Part shown: one piece after another, positions 17,871 through 30,532 of the stretch | Position numbering within the stretch: the first letter of the stretch is position 1 | Layout: each line of letters opens with the position of its first letter | Origin: Noviherbaspirillum humi | Lineage (GTDB): Bacteria > Pseudomonadota > Gammaproteobacteria > Burkholderiales > Burkholderiaceae_D | Length of the DNA stretch: 64,000 bases | Reading direction: 5' to 3' | Assembly (NCBI RefSeq): GCF_900188095.1 | Contig: NZ_FZOT01000012.1 | Span: 62,001-126,000 of the forward strand | The notes under the pieces: model-generated | Databases searched by the model: none | What the model saw: the letters and a program-made list of their open reading frames with translations, nothing else | What the model was told of the DNA's origin: nothing | Translations under genes and position numbers: made by a program

Positions 17871-18661
17871 GCTTGGTCTTCTTCCGCCTGCTGCTCGTAG
17901 CCGCTGAGTTCGTCGGCGCGCTGCTGGGCATCGGCGAGATTGAGCGTGCCTTCGTAGATGGAACGGCCGCAGATCACGCCTTCGATGCCCTCGTCCTGCA
18001 CCGCGCACAGCGCCTCCACATCCTTGATGGTGTGCACGCCGCCGGAGGCGATGACCGGGATCGTCATGCTCTGCGCCAGCTTGACGGTGGCGTCGATGTT
18101 GACGCCGCCCATCATGCCGTCGCGGCCGATGTCGGTATAGATGATGGCTTCGCAGCCATAGTCCTCGAATTTCTTTGCCAGGTCGATCACCTCGTGGCCG
18201 GAGAGCTTGCTCCAGCCGTCGGTCGCAACCTTGCCGTCCTTGGCATCCAGGCCGACGATGATCTGGCCGGGGAAGGCGCTGCAGGCATCGTGCAGGAAGC
18301 CGGGGTTCTTCACCGCGGCGGTGCCGATGATGATGTAGGACAGGCCGTCGTCGAGATAGCGCTCGATGGTGTCGAGGTCGCGAATGCCGCCGCCGAGCTG
18401 GATCGGGATCTCGTCCACGTTGTTGTCGCGGGCGAAGTCGCGCATGGCCTTGATGATGGCCTTGACCGCGGATTCGTTCTTCGGCTTGCCGGCGAAGGCG
18501 CCGTTGAGGTCAACCAGATGCAACCGCCGGGCGCCCTGCGCCAGCCAGTGCCGCGCCATGTCGGCGGGATCCGGGGAGAAAACCGTGGCCTGGTCCATAT
18601 CGCCCTGTTTCAGGCGCACGCATTGACCGTCTTTGATGTCGATGGCAGGAATGAGCAGCAT
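17867..18661 (-). CDS. hisA: Phosphoribosylformimino-AICAR ribotide isomerase HisA
   Basis: 264 residues of TIM barrel. [20 protein letters not shown] contains the catalytic Asp8; the second Asp is in [10 protein letters not shown]. It isomerises ProFAR to PRFAR (step 4). Sits between hisH and hisF. Confidence 0.96.
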   Translation of the reverse strand: MLLIPAIDIKDGQCVRLKQGDMDQATVFSPDPADMARHWLAQGARRLHLVDLNGAFAGKPKNESAVKAIIKAMRDFARDNNVDEIPIQLGGGIRDLDTIERYLDDGLSYIIIGTAAVKNPGFLHDACSAFPGQIIVGLDAKDGKVATDGWSKLSGHEVIDLAKKFEDYGCEAIIYTDIGRDGMMGGVNIDATVKLAQSMTIPVIASGGVHTIKDVEALCAVQDEGIEGVICGRSIYEGTLNLADAQQRADELSGYEQQAEEDQA

Positions 18662-18729
18662 GGCTGGGTTAGCAGTGTGGTTGGTTGAGGAGGGTGGAGA
18701 AGCGGGCGACTAGCATTTGTGAGATCGAA

Positions 18730-19368
18730 TTACGGATTCCAGTGTACAAAATTCTTGTAAAGCTGCAGGCCGGCGGCCGCGCTCTTTTCCGGGTGAAACT
18801 GGGTGGCGAAGATGTTGTCGCGGCCGACCACCGAGGTGAAAGCACCGCCGTAATCGGTTTCGCCCAGCGTGTGTCGGCCGAGTTCCGGCACGGCGTAATA
18901 GCTGTGCACGAAATAGTAGTAGCTGCCGTCCGGGATGCCTTCCCAGAGCGGATGGGCGATGGTCTGGCGCACCCGGTTCCAGCCCATCTGCGGCACCTTG
19001 AAGCGCGAGCCGTCGTCCTGCACCCGGCCGTCGAGGCGGAAGCGCACCACCTTGCCCGGCAGCAGGCCGAGGCCGGGCACGTCGCCCTCCTCGCTCCAGT
19101 CGAACAGCATCTGCTCGCCGACGCAAACGCCGAACATCGGCTTGCTGCGGGCGGCTTCGATCACCGCTTCCTTCAAACCTGACTGCGCCAAGCTGCCCAT
19201 GCAGTCGCGCATGGCGCCCTGCCCCGGCAGCACGATGCGGTCGGCGGCGCGGATGTCCGCGGCGTCGCTCGAAATCCGGATGTCCGCTTCCGGCGCGACA
19301 TGGCGCAGCGCCTGCGCGACGGAGCGCAGGTTGCCCATGCCGTAATCCACTACAACGATTTTATTCAT
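18730..19368 (-). CDS. hisH: Imidazole glycerol phosphate synthase glutaminase subunit HisH
   Basis: 212 residues, class I glutamine amidotransferase. The nucleophile Cys is in [11 protein letters not shown], and the His/Glu pair is in TQFHPEKS. It produces ammonia for HisF. It lies 36 bp after hisB. Confidence 0.96.
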   Translation of the reverse strand: MNKIVVVDYGMGNLRSVAQALRHVAPEADIRISSDAADIRAADRIVLPGQGAMRDCMGSLAQSGLKEAVIEAARSKPMFGVCVGEQMLFDWSEEGDVPGLGLLPGKVVRFRLDGRVQDDGSRFKVPQMGWNRVRQTIAHPLWEGIPDGSYYYFVHSYYAVPELGRHTLGETDYGGAFTSVVGRDNIFATQFHPEKSAAAGLQLYKNFVHWNP

Positions 19369-19404
19369 TTCAGAAAACCAGATGCCCCTGCCGGCCGCGC
19401 CGGA

Positions 19405-20007
19405 TTACAGGCTGCCTTTCGTCGAAGGGATGGTGCCGACGGCGCGCGGATCGATCTCGGCGGCCATGCGCAGCGCGCGGCCGAATGCCTTGAACACGGT
19501 TTCGCACTGGTGGTGCGCATTGTCGCCGCGCAGATTGTCGATGTGCAGCGTTACCAGTGCATGGTTGACGAAGCCCTGGAAGAATTCGCGGGCGAGGTCG
19601 ACGTCGAAGTTGCCGATCATGGCGCGGGTGAAGGGTACGTTGAAATGCAGACCGGGGCGGCCGGAGAAGTCGACCACCACGCGCGACAGCGCCTCGTCCA
19701 GCGGCACGTAGGCATGGCCGTAGCGGCGCACGCCTTTCTTGTCGCCGATCGCCTTGGCGAAGGCCTGGCCGAGGGTGATGCCGGTATCTTCCACGGTATG
19801 GTGGGCGTCGATGTGCAGATCGCCCTTGGCCTCGATGTCGAGATCGATCAGGCCGTGACGCGCGATCTGATCGAGCATGTGGTCGAGGAAGGGGACGCCG
19901 GTATTCAGGTTCTGCTTGCCGGTGCCGTCGATATTGATCACGACGCGGATTTGCGTTTCGTTGGTGTTGCGCGTGATCTCTGCAACGCGGGACGTGGACA
20001 TGTTCAA
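19405..20007 (-). CDS. hisB: Imidazoleglycerol-phosphate dehydratase HisB
   Basis: 200 residues, monofunctional (no histidinol-phosphatase domain). Metal-binding motifs [14 protein letters not shown] and the later [14 protein letters not shown]-like HHQCE segment are both present. Twelve base pairs separate it from hisC. Confidence 0.95.
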   Translation of the reverse strand: MNMSTSRVAEITRNTNETQIRVVINIDGTGKQNLNTGVPFLDHMLDQIARHGLIDLDIEAKGDLHIDAHHTVEDTGITLGQAFAKAIGDKKGVRRYGHAYVPLDEALSRVVVDFSGRPGLHFNVPFTRAMIGNFDVDLAREFFQGFVNHALVTLHIDNLRGDNAHHQCETVFKAFGRALRMAAEIDPRAVGTIPSTKGSL

Positions 20008-20019
20008 GAGAGTGAAAGA

Positions 20020-21108
20020 TTACATTGCGAGCGATGCGACGAAGGCATCGAGGAAAATCCGGTTCTCTTCCGGCGTGCCGACGGTTACCCGCAAGCAATT
20101 CTCCAATAATGGGTGCATTTTACCGACATTTTTAACCAAAACCTTCTGCTTCAACAATGCAGAAAATAGGTCGTTGGCCCCTATTTTGCCGGTTTTCAGC
20201 CGGATCAGCAGAAAATTGGCTGCCGACGGGAACACTTCCGCCGCGCCGGTGGCGGTCAGCGCCTGCGCCAGGCGGCTGCGCTCCTCGCGCAGTTGCGCTG
20301 CCTGGGCGTCGAGAATGTCGCTGTGCTCCAGCACGAATTCGGCCGCCGCCTGAGTCAGCACATTGACGTTGTAGGGCGGACGCACCTTCTCGAACTCAAC
20401 CAGCAGCTCGGGCGAGGCGGACAGGTATCCGAGCCGGATGCCGGCCAGGCCGAGCTTGGACACGGTGCGCATCACCACCAGATTGGAAAACTCCGGCAGG
20501 CGCGGCATGAAGCTGGCCTGGGCAAAGGGCTGGTAAGCCTCGTCCACCACCACGATGCCGCTGTCGCCGACGGCGCGGAGGATGGCGACCATGGCGGCCT
20601 CGTCGAACAGGTTGGCGGTGGGATTGTTCGGATAGGCGAGATAAACGATGGCGGGCTTCTCGCGCGCGATCGCGGCCAGCATGGCGTCCAGGTCGAGGGC
20701 GAAGTCCGGCTTCAGCGGCACGCCGACGAAACCGAGGCCGGCGAGCTTGGCCGACATCTCGTACATGACGAAGCCCGGCACCGGCGCCAGCACCTTGGCG
20801 CCCGGCTTGGCGCAGGCCACCGAGAGAATGGTGATCAGCTCGTCCGAGCCGTTGCCGAGCACCACGTCGAAGCCCGCCGGCACGCCGAGGCGCTCGCAAA
20901 TGCGGCGCTTGAGCTCGGTGTAGGACGGAATCGGATAGCGGTTCATTGCCACCTCGGCCAGGCGCCGGCCCAGCTCGGCGCGCAGGTCGGCCGGCAGCTG
21001 GTAGGGGTTTTCCATCGCGTCCAGCTTGACGAAGCCGGAGGCGTCGGGCACGTGGTAGGCAGACAGCGCCAGGATGTCCGGGCGGATGATGTTCTGGGTC
21101 AGTGACAT
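20020..21108 (-). CDS. hisC: Histidinol-phosphate aminotransferase HisC
   Basis: 362 residues from ATG 21108; a longer frame reaches into the next gene, but the family start is [23 protein letters not shown]-enzyme motifs are [19 protein letters not shown], and [13 protein letters not shown] with the Schiff-base Lys. It transaminates imidazole-acetol phosphate. Confidence 0.95.
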   Translation of the reverse strand: MSLTQNIIRPDILALSAYHVPDASGFVKLDAMENPYQLPADLRAELGRRLAEVAMNRYPIPSYTELKRRICERLGVPAGFDVVLGNGSDELITILSVACAKPGAKVLAPVPGFVMYEMSAKLAGLGFVGVPLKPDFALDLDAMLAAIAREKPAIVYLAYPNNPTANLFDEAAMVAILRAVGDSGIVVVDEAYQPFAQASFMPRLPEFSNLVVMRTVSKLGLAGIRLGYLSASPELLVEFEKVRPPYNVNVLTQAAAEFVLEHSDILDAQAAQLREERSRLAQALTATGAAEVFPSAANFLLIRLKTGKIGANDLFSALLKQKVLVKNVGKMHPLLENCLRVTVGTPEENRIFLDAFVASLAM

Positions 21109-21137
21109 GGCGTTTCGGTCTTGGTGTTGGCAGGTTC

Positions 21138-21908
21138 TCAGGCGGCGGCGTTTTCCAGCCCGGCCAGGCGGTTCTCGATCAGCGCGCAATACTGCGGATT
21201 CAGCTCGAAGCCGACGAAGCGGCGGCCGCAGCGTCGCGCCGCCACCGCGGTGGTGCCGCTGCCCATGAAGGGATCCAGCACCACGCCATCGGCGGGGCAG
21301 GAAGCCTTGATCATGCGCTCGACGATCTCCAGCGGTTTCTGGGTCGGGTGGTCTTCCCGTTCCTTGTGCTCGCGGTGCAGGCGCGACACGCTCCACACGT
21401 CCTTCGGGTTGTAGCCGATCTCCAGCCATTTGGCGCCGACGAAGATGCTGCGCGAGCGCGCCTTCTTGGTCTGCTCATCATACGGAATTCGCACCGCGTC
21501 GAGATCGAAATAATAATCCCGGGCGTTGACGAAGAAGCCGATGGTGTCATGCACGGACGAAAACTTACGGGTGCTGCCGCCCATGGACGGCACGCGGCGG
21601 TCCCAGATGATCTCGTTCATCATCGTCATGCGGCGCTTGAGCATGACGAAGATTTCCGGCGAATAGCGCCAGGTGAGAAAGATGTAGAGGCTGCCGCTGG
21701 GCTTGAGCTTGGGCAGCGCGGCATCGATCCAGGCCTCGGTCCAGCGCAGGTAGGCGTCGGTATCGAGCTTGTCGGAATCGTTGCCGTAATCCTTGCCGAG
21801 GCCGTAGGGCGGATCGGCGATCAGCAGGTCGATCGCGCCGTCCGGAATGCGGGCCAGGCCCTGCAGCGCATCCTCGCAGAAGATGCGGTCGACCCAGGGC
21901 TGGCTCAT
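21138..21908 (-). CDS. Orphan site-specific DNA methyltransferase (beta-type, YhdJ-like) inside the his operon
   Basis: 256 residues from ATG 21908. Catalytic motif [13 protein letters not shown] is near residue 32, and SAM motif [11 protein letters not shown] is near residue 215, so the order is that of beta-class N6-adenine or N4-cytosine methyltransferases. [15 protein letters not shown] just before motif I is typical. No restriction enzyme is adjacent. It lies 29 bp before hisC and 13 bp after hisD on the same strand, and base composition matches its neighbours, so the insertion is old. Function may be epigenetic; recognition sequence unknown. Confidence 0.9.
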   Translation of the reverse strand: MSQPWVDRIFCEDALQGLARIPDGAIDLLIADPPYGLGKDYGNDSDKLDTDAYLRWTEAWIDAALPKLKPSGSLYIFLTWRYSPEIFVMLKRRMTMMNEIIWDRRVPSMGGSTRKFSSVHDTIGFFVNARDYYFDLDAVRIPYDEQTKKARSRSIFVGAKWLEIGYNPKDVWSVSRLHREHKEREDHPTQKPLEIVERMIKASCPADGVVLDPFMGSGTTAVAARRCGRRFVGFELNPQYCALIENRLAGLENAAA

Positions 21909-21921
21909 GCGCGCGGTAATC

Positions 21922-23235
21922 TCATTTGAGGCGATATTCCGCCGAGCGGGCATGCGCCTGCAGGCCTTCGCCGTAGGCCAGCTCGGCGGCGATGCGGCCC
22001 AGCGTCTGGGCGCCGGCGGCGCTGACGTTGAGGATGCTGGAACGCTTCTGGAAATCGTACACCCCCAGCGGCGACGAGAAGCGCGCGGTGCGCGAAGTCG
22101 GCAGCACGTGGTTCGGGCCGGCGCAGTAATCGCCCAGCGACTCGGAAGAGTAGCGGCCGAGGAACATGGCGCCGGCATGGCGGATCTTGTCGGCCCATTG
22201 CTGCGGGTTCTCGGCCGAGATTTCCAGGTGCTCGGCGGCGATCAGGTTGGCGATCTCGCAGGCTTCGTCCATGTCGCGCACCTTGACCATGGCGCCGCGG
22301 TTGGTGAGCGAGGTGCGGATGACGTCCTTGCGCGGCATGTCCTCCAGCTGGCGCTCGATGCTGGCCTGCACCTTCGCGAGATACGCATCATCCGGGCAGA
22401 CCAGGATGGATTGCGCCAGCTCGTCGTGCTCGGCCTGGGAAAACAGGTCCATCGCCACCCAGTCGGGATCGGTGCTGCCGTCGCACAGCACCAGGATCTC
22501 CGACGGGCCGGCGATCATGTCGATGCCGACCACGCCGAACACCCGGCGCTTGGCGGCGGCGACATAGGCATTGCCCGGGCCGACGATCTTGTCGACCTGG
22601 GGGATGGTATCGGTGCCGTAGGCCAGCGCACCGACGGCCTGGGCGCCGCCGATGGTAAACACCCGGTCGACGCCGGCGATCGCCGCCGCCGCCAGCACCA
22701 GTTCATTCTTCACGCCGCCCGGGGTCGGCACCACCATGATTACTTCCGCCACGCCGGCCACCTTGGCCGGGATGGCGTTCATCAGCACCGAGGAGGGATA
22801 GGCAGCCTTCCCGCCCGGCACATAGATGCCGACGCGGTCCAGCGGCGTAACCTTCTGGCCCAGCACCGTGCCGTCGTCTTCCGCATAGGTGAAGCCATCC
22901 GAACCGCATTCCTTCTTTTGCCGCTCATGGTAGGAGCGCACCCGCTTGGCTGCCGCCTGCAGCGCGTCGCGCCGCTCCGGCGACAGGCTGCCGAGCGCCC
23001 GCTGCAGCTCGTCCTGGCCGATTTCCAGCGCGGCCACGCTCTGCGCCTGCAGGCGGTCGAAGCGGTTGGTATGCTCCAGCACCGCGGCGTCGCCGCGCGC
23101 CTTGACGTCGGCCAGGATGCGCGCCGCCGCCTGGTCGATGGCTTCATCCTCGCTCGCCTCGAAGGCGAGCACGGCGGACAGCTTCCGGCGGAAATCGGGA
23201 TCGCTCGAATCGAGCCTCTGGATCTGGATGGTCAT
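21922..23235 (-). CDS. hisD: Histidinol dehydrogenase HisD
   Basis: 437 residues from ATG 23235 ([15 protein letters not shown]); longer frame upstream is inside hisG. The conserved [20 protein letters not shown] and the zinc-site segments ([26 protein letters not shown]) are present. It performs the last two oxidations to histidine. Only 8 bp after hisG. Confidence 0.96.
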   Translation of the reverse strand: MTIQIQRLDSSDPDFRRKLSAVLAFEASEDEAIDQAAARILADVKARGDAAVLEHTNRFDRLQAQSVAALEIGQDELQRALGSLSPERRDALQAAAKRVRSYHERQKKECGSDGFTYAEDDGTVLGQKVTPLDRVGIYVPGGKAAYPSSVLMNAIPAKVAGVAEVIMVVPTPGGVKNELVLAAAAIAGVDRVFTIGGAQAVGALAYGTDTIPQVDKIVGPGNAYVAAAKRRVFGVVGIDMIAGPSEILVLCDGSTDPDWVAMDLFSQAEHDELAQSILVCPDDAYLAKVQASIERQLEDMPRKDVIRTSLTNRGAMVKVRDMDEACEIANLIAAEHLEISAENPQQWADKIRHAGAMFLGRYSSESLGDYCAGPNHVLPTSRTARFSSPLGVYDFQKRSSILNVSAAGAQTLGRIAAELAYGEGLQAHARSAEYRLK

Positions 23236-23243
23236 GCGGGTTC

Positions 23244-25380
<2,137 letters not shown>

Positions 25381-25414
25381 GGATAAATTCTTTCGATAGG
25401 AAGCGCGTTGCGCA

Positions 25415-26170
25415 TTAGTGACGCAGCTTGTAGCCGCTCTTCAGCAGGCGGACGGCGACGCCGGCCACGACCAGGAAGAAGACGGCGACGACGGTCAGGC
25501 TGATCGACGGATCGACGTCCGACTTGCCGAAGAAGCCGTAGCGGAAGCCGTCAATCATATAAAAAAACGGGTTGAAGTGCGACACCGCCAGCCAGAACTT
25601 GGGCAGCGAGTGGATGGAATAAAACACCCCGGAGAGGAAGGTCGCCGGCATGATGATGAAGTTCTGGAAAGCGGCGAGCTGGTCGAACTTTTCCGCCCAG
25701 ATGCCGGCAATCAAGCCCATGGTGCCGAGGATGGCGGCGCCGAAGAAGGCGAACAGCAGGATCCACAGCGGTGAGGCGAAGCTCAGGTGGGCGAACCAGA
25801 CGGTGATGATGAACACCCCGGCGCCGACCGCCAGACCGCGCACCACGGCGGCGGCGACATAGGCGCCGTACAGCTCCCAGTGCGACAGTGGCGGCAGCAG
25901 GATGAACACCAGGTTGCCGGTGATCTTCGACTGGATTAGCGAGGAAGAACTGTTGGCAAAGGCGTTCTGCAGCACGCTCATCATCACCAGGCCGGGCACC
26001 AGGAAGGCGGTGTAGGTCACGCCGGGATAGACCTGCACCCGGTCTTCCAGCACATGGCCGAAGATCATCAGGTACAGCAGCGCGGTGAGGATGGGCGCGG
26101 TGATGGTCTGGGTGGCGACCTTCCAGAAGCGCAGGATCTCCTTGTAGAACAGGGTGCGAAAGCCGGTCAT
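25415..26170 (-). CDS. ABC-2 type transporter permease (YadH family)
   Basis: 251 residues from ATG 26170 (MTGFRTLFYKEILRFWK); the longer frame upstream is inside the ATPase gene. Six membrane helices and the ABC-2 motif (LSGVFYSIHSLP) are visible. It overlaps the ATPase by 4 bp. Substrate unknown; such pairs beside mla genes are common in betaproteobacteria. Confidence 0.92.
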   Translation of the reverse strand: MTGFRTLFYKEILRFWKVATQTITAPILTALLYLMIFGHVLEDRVQVYPGVTYTAFLVPGLVMMSVLQNAFANSSSSLIQSKITGNLVFILLPPLSHWELYGAYVAAAVVRGLAVGAGVFIITVWFAHLSFASPLWILLFAFFGAAILGTMGLIAGIWAEKFDQLAAFQNFIIMPATFLSGVFYSIHSLPKFWLAVSHFNPFFYMIDGFRYGFFGKSDVDPSISLTVVAVFFLVVAGVAVRLLKSGYKLRH

Positions 26171-27078
26171 TTCTCGCCCTCCATGATCTGGATGAACACG
26201 TCCTCCAGATCGGCCTGCTGCAGATGCATGTCTTCGATCACCGCGCCGGACTGGCGCAGCGTGGCGAGGATGGGCTCGACTTCGGCATAGTCGGTCACGC
26301 GCAGGGTGTACTTGTTGCCGGACACCAGTTCGTCGGGGTGCGAAACCAGGTGATGCAGCCCTTCCGGCAGCCTGCCCTGCCCCAGCTGCACGATCAGCTG
26401 GGAACCGGAGATGCGCTTGATCAGCGCCGAGGTGGAGTCCAGCGCCACCACCTTGCCGAATTTCAGCATGGCGATGCGGTTGCACAGCGCCTGCGCCTCT
26501 TCCAGGTAGTGGGTGGTGAGCACGATGGTATGGCCTTCCCGGTTCAGGCGGCCGATGAACTGCCACAGCGTCTGCCGCAGCTCGACGTCGACGCCGGCGG
26601 TCGGCTCGTCCAGCACGATCACCGGCGGCTTGTGCACCAGCGCCTGCGCCACCAGCACGCGCCGCTTCATGCCGCCGGACAGGGCGCGCATGTTGGTGTC
26701 GGCCTTGTTGGTCAGGTCGAGATTTTCCATCACCTCGTCGATCCAGGCGTCGTTGTTCTTCAGGCCGAAGTAGCCGGACTGCATGCGCAGGGTTTCGCGC
26801 ACGGTGAAGAAGGGATCGAACACCAGCTCCTGCGGCACCACGCCGAGGTGCTTGCGGGCCTCGCGGTAGTCGTTGACCACGTCGTGGCCATGGATGGCAA
26901 CCGAACCGGAATCGGCCCGGTTGAGGCCGGCGACGATGGAAATCAGCGTGGTCTTGCCGGCGCCGTTCGGTCCGAGCAGGCCGAAGAACTCGCCCTGCTC
27001 GATCGTCAGGCTGACGCCGCCCAAGGCCTGCAGCGACTTGTAGCGTTTCTTGACATCGGTGATTTGCAATGCAGCCAT
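26167..27078 (-). CDS. ABC transporter ATP-binding protein (YadG family)
   Basis: 303 residues. Walker [10 protein letters not shown] (residue ~39), signature ALSGGMKRR (~139), Walker B VIVLDEPTAGVD (~160), and the switch His in VLTTHYLEEA. The C-terminal 70 residues resemble the DUF4162-type tail of drug/lipid exporters. It forms an exporter with the following permease. Confidence 0.94.
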   Translation of the reverse strand: MAALQITDVKKRYKSLQALGGVSLTIEQGEFFGLLGPNGAGKTTLISIVAGLNRADSGSVAIHGHDVVNDYREARKHLGVVPQELVFDPFFTVRETLRMQSGYFGLKNNDAWIDEVMENLDLTNKADTNMRALSGGMKRRVLVAQALVHKPPVIVLDEPTAGVDVELRQTLWQFIGRLNREGHTIVLTTHYLEEAQALCNRIAMLKFGKVVALDSTSALIKRISGSQLIVQLGQGRLPEGLHHLVSHPDELVSGNKYTLRVTDYAEVEPILATLRQSGAVIEDMHLQQADLEDVFIQIMEGEK

Positions 27079-27206
27079 GGTGGCGAGAACGGTCTCGAAA
27101 AAATGGCGCCGCCGGCTAGCGTGCCGGCTTGGCGAAACCCTTGATTATATTGGATTTCCGACTTGAAAGCCGGAACGGCATGGGAAGGGTGTAGGCGACC
27201 GCTTGG

Positions 27207-27470
27207 TCAGTGATGCTGATGCAGCAAGTCTGACAGGTCGTAGAGGTGGATCAGGTCCTGCAGATTGGCAGGTACCTGGGTAAAGCGGACCTTGGCGCCG
27301 CGCTTGGCGGCGGCGCGCTGCCAGCACAGCAGCGTGGCCACGGCGGCGGAATCGACCGCCTGCAGCCGGCCGAGGTCGATCTCCGACTGGCCGGCCGAAA
27401 TCGCCTGCAGGCCGGCTTTCATCACGCCGGCCGCGTTGGCGAAGGTAAGCGATTGTTCAGGCTGGAACAT
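27207..27470 (-). CDS. mlaB: STAS-domain protein MlaB
   Basis: 87 residues, a single STAS domain with the conserved AVDSAAVATLL turn. It binds the MlaF ATPase and stabilises the MlaFEDB complex. It lies 9 bp after mlaC and 128 bp before the ABC exporter gene. Confidence 0.9.
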   Translation of the reverse strand: MFQPEQSLTFANAAGVMKAGLQAISAGQSEIDLGRLQAVDSAAVATLLCWQRAAAKRGAKVRFTQVPANLQDLIHLYDLSDLLHQHH

Positions 27471-27479
27471 GGCGCCGGA

Positions 27480-28127
27480 TCAGGACTTGCTGCCGCTGCG
27501 CGTAGCGCTGGCGGCCAGGCGCTTGTTCTTCTCCGACAGGGTCTTGATCAGGCCGTCGATGCCGCCCTTGCTGATCTCGGAGGCGAAGTTGCCCTTGTAG
27601 GTTTCGACCAGCCAGGCGCCGAGGACGTTGACGTCGAAGATCTTCCAGCCGGCGGCCGTCTTTTCCAGGCGGTAGTTCAGCTGGATCGGTTCGCCGCCCT
27701 TGGGCTGCAGCACCTGCGAACGGACCTCGACTTCATTGTCGCTCTCGGCGCGCATCGGCTTGAATTCCAGCTTCTGGTCGCGGATCTGCGAGATGGCGCC
27801 GGAGTAGGTGTAGACCAGCAGGCTGCGGAATTCAGTGGTGAGCTGCTTCTGCTGCTCCGGCGTGGCTTCGCGCCAGTAGCGGCCGGCGGCCAGGGCGGTC
27901 ATGCGCTGGAAGTCGACATGCGGCAGCACCTTGGCCTCGACCAGCTCAAGCACCTTCCTGGTGTTGCCGGCCTGGATGTCCTTGTCGTTCTTGGCGGTAG
28001 TGAGCACTTCTTCGCTGATGCGCTTGATTAGCGCATCCGGTGCTTCCTGGGCTTGAGCGGGCGCGGTGAAAGCGAGCGCGCCAGTGGCCAGACCGATGAT
28101 CGCGAAAAGTTTGGTGAAAAGTTTCAT
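27480..28127 (-). CDS. mlaC: Periplasmic phospholipid shuttle MlaC
   Basis: 215 residues from ATG 28127, which gives a signal peptide (MKLFTKLFAIIGLATGALAF, cut after AQA). The mature protein has the Tol-toluene tolerance / MlaC fold (HVDFQRMTALAAGRYWREA). It carries phospholipid between MlaA in the outer membrane and MlaD at the inner membrane. Confidence 0.94.
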   Translation of the reverse strand: MKLFTKLFAIIGLATGALAFTAPAQAQEAPDALIKRISEEVLTTAKNDKDIQAGNTRKVLELVEAKVLPHVDFQRMTALAAGRYWREATPEQQKQLTTEFRSLLVYTYSGAISQIRDQKLEFKPMRAESDNEVEVRSQVLQPKGGEPIQLNYRLEKTAAGWKIFDVNVLGAWLVETYKGNFASEISKGGIDGLIKTLSEKNKRLAASATRSGSKS

Positions 28128-28315
28128 GTTGTCCTGAATAAAGATGAACACGCCGACGGATTCAATACCGTCTGCCCAATAACTCCCGGCGGCCATGCCC
28201 AGATGACAGGCAACCCATTTCAGGAGTAACGAAGTGTTTCAGCAGCGTTTCAACCGAGGCACCGGGGCGGCCGGCGGGGACAACGGCGCCGCAGCACCGT
28301 TGCGATTGGCATATT

Positions 28316-29185
28316 TTACTGCTTGGCGGCTTCCGCCACCGGCGCGATGCCTTGCCCGGCGGCCGGCGAAGCCTCTCGTTCCACTTCGACAAGCGGCTTG
28401 GAAGCGGGTTCCTGCGCAGCCGGCTCGGTAGCCGCTTCCGGCTTGGCCGCATCAGGCGTGCCTGGCTGGGATGCGGTCTTCGGCGCGCCGTCATCCTCGT
28501 ACGAGGAGCGGGAAGTTTCACCGTCGCGGATCGTGCTCTCGCGGCGCTGCAAATACGCATCGCGCACGAATTCATAACGGTCCAGCGCGGCTTCTTCCAG
28601 CAGGTTGGAGGCATCGAGCAGGCCCGCACGCACGTCGACGATGCGCAATCCGATCCCTGCCGCGTGGTGCCCGCCGCTGCTGATGTAGTTCAAGGGATCG
28701 GCCGTGAGATCGACCGGCAGCGCAGCACTATCACGTATGGTGGATGAGCCGAACACCGGCAGCACAACGTAGGGACCCGGCTTCACGCCCCAGGTGCCGA
28801 GCGTCTGGCCGAAGTCTTCCTTGTGCTTGGTAATGCCCATTTCGGTGCCCCAGTCCAGCAGGCCGCCAAGGCCGAACGTGGTATTGACGGCAAAGCGCAT
28901 GACATCGGATACGCCGTCGCCGATCTTGCCCTGAAGCAGATTGTTCACCGCCGTCCAGACGTCGCCGAGGTTGCCGAAGAAGTTGTTGACGCCGGTGCGC
29001 ACCATCGAAGGCAGCTTGCTGTAGCCTTCGGCGGCCGGGCGCAGCGCGACGTCGTCGAGCCGGTCGTTGAAGTTGAACATCGCCCGATTGAAGTTTTCGA
29101 GCGGGTCCCTGGGATTGCTGCCGACAGCACATCCCGACAGGGCCAGCGACAATGTCACCGCCGCGAGAGAAGCACCATGCCTCAT
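28316..29185 (-). CDS. mlaA: Outer-membrane lipoprotein MlaA (VacJ)
   Basis: 289 residues. A lipobox LSGC gives lipidation at about Cys19. The MlaA core follows (RDPLENFNRAMFNFND; VVLPVFGSSTIRD). The C-terminal 60-70 residues are a Pro/Ala/Glu-rich, low-complexity extension beyond the usual length. MlaA removes phospholipid from the outer leaflet. It overlaps mlaD by 4 bp and is 188 bp before mlaC. Confidence 0.94.
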   Translation of the reverse strand: MRHGASLAAVTLSLALSGCAVGSNPRDPLENFNRAMFNFNDRLDDVALRPAAEGYSKLPSMVRTGVNNFFGNLGDVWTAVNNLLQGKIGDGVSDVMRFAVNTTFGLGGLLDWGTEMGITKHKEDFGQTLGTWGVKPGPYVVLPVFGSSTIRDSAALPVDLTADPLNYISSGGHHAAGIGLRIVDVRAGLLDASNLLEEAALDRYEFVRDAYLQRRESTIRDGETSRSSYEDDGAPKTASQPGTPDAAKPEAATEPAAQEPASKPLVEVEREASPAAGQGIAPVAEAAKQ

Positions 29186-29655
29186 TTGCCGTTGTCCTTT
29201 CCTTCCGCCGCCTTGCTGTAGAGGAACTGACTGATCAGGTTCTCCAGCACGACGGCTGACTGCGTCATTTTGATGCGGTCGCCCGCCACGAGGTTGCTGG
29301 TGTCTCCCCCCGGCTCGAGGCCGATGTATTGTTCACCCAGGAGCCCGGACGTGAGAATCTTGGCCGAGCTGTCCTTGGGGAACTTGTAAGTGCTGTCGAG
29401 GCTGAGGGTGACGACGGCCTGATAGCTCTTGTCGTCGAAGCGGATATCCGCCACCCGGCCCACCACCACGCCGGCGCTCTTGACCGGCGCGCGCGGCTTG
29501 AGGCCGCCGATGTTGTCGAACTTGGTGATGACAGTATAGGTGCTGTCGAAGGACATGCTGCTCATGTTGCCGGCTTTCAGCGCCAAAAATACCAGCGCCG
29601 CCGCGCCCAGCAGAACGAAGAGCCCGACCCACAGATCCAGTGATTTACGTTGCAT
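29182..29655 (-). CDS. mlaD: MCE-domain protein MlaD
   Basis: 157 residues from ATG 29655 (MQRKSLDLWVGLFVLLG), chosen because GAAAG lies about 8 bases upstream; in-frame TTG and ATG codons slightly upstream are alternatives. A single membrane helix is followed by one MCE domain (FDNIGGLKPRAPVKSAGVVVG). The hexamer binds phospholipid on the periplasmic face of MlaFE. Confidence 0.94.
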   Translation of the reverse strand: MQRKSLDLWVGLFVLLGAAALVFLALKAGNMSSMSFDSTYTVITKFDNIGGLKPRAPVKSAGVVVGRVADIRFDDKSYQAVVTLSLDSTYKFPKDSSAKILTSGLLGEQYIGLEPGGDTSNLVAGDRIKMTQSAVVLENLISQFLYSKAAEGKDNGK

Positions 29656-29755
29656 AGCCATTTCTTTCAAAGATGCCGGGCCGCCCGCCGGGCGCCCGTG
29701 ACAGATTCGTGCAGGCGCGCAGACCGACTGAGCGGCTGCGGCGCCGGTGCGACCG

Positions 29756-30532
29756 CTAGTTGAACATCAACGCCGTCAGCAGGAAGTCCAGCCAGAGTAC
29801 GCCGAGGGAAGCGATCACCACCGTGCGCGTGGTGGCGCGTGCGACGCCCTCCGGCGTCGGCTGCGCTTCATAGCCCTGGTAAAGGGCGACGAAGGTTACC
29901 GCAAAACCGAAGATGATGCTCTTGATCACGCCGTTGGCGATATCCTTCCAGACATCGACGCCGGCCTGCATCTGCGACCAGAAGGCGCCTTCGTCCACGC
30001 CGATCAGCTGCACGCCGACGATATAGCCGCCGAAGATGCCGACCGCGCTGAAGATCGCCGCCAGCGCCGGCATGGCGATGACGCCAGCCCAGAAGCGCGG
30101 CGCGATCACCCGTTCGACCGGATTGATGGCCATCATTTCCATCGCCGCCAGCTGTTCGCCGGCCTTCATCAAGCCGATCTCGGCGGTGAGCGAGGTGCCG
30201 GCGCGGCCGGCGAACAGCAGCGCCGTCACCACCGGGCCGAGCTCGCGGGTCAATGACAAGGCGACAAGCAGGCCGAGCGCCTGTTCGGAACCGTACTTGT
30301 TGAGCGTGTAGTAGCCCTGCAGGCCGAGCACGAAGCCGACGAACAGGCCGGACACGGCGATGATCACCAGCGAGTAGTTGCCGATGAAATGGATCTGGTC
30401 GGTGATCAGCCGCGGCCGCCGCAGCAGCGCGCCCGAACGACCGAGCAGTTGCAGAAAGACGCGGCTCGCATAGCCGACGTTGACGATGAAGTTCGTCACC
30501 ATGCCGCCGAGGTGGGAGACCAGGTTCAGCAT
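29756..30532 (-). CDS. mlaE: Phospholipid ABC transporter permease MlaE
   Basis: 258 residues, the MlaE/PqiA-type permease fold with 5-6 membrane helices. Conserved segments include GLVVALSLTRELGPVVTALL-type helix and MKAGEQLAAMEMMAINP. The start codon overlaps the mlaF stop by 1 bp. Confidence 0.95.
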   Translation of the reverse strand: MLNLVSHLGGMVTNFIVNVGYASRVFLQLLGRSGALLRRPRLITDQIHFIGNYSLVIIAVSGLFVGFVLGLQGYYTLNKYGSEQALGLLVALSLTRELGPVVTALLFAGRAGTSLTAEIGLMKAGEQLAAMEMMAINPVERVIAPRFWAGVIAMPALAAIFSAVGIFGGYIVGVQLIGVDEGAFWSQMQAGVDVWKDIANGVIKSIIFGFAVTFVALYQGYEAQPTPEGVARATTRTVVIASLGVLWLDFLLTALMFN

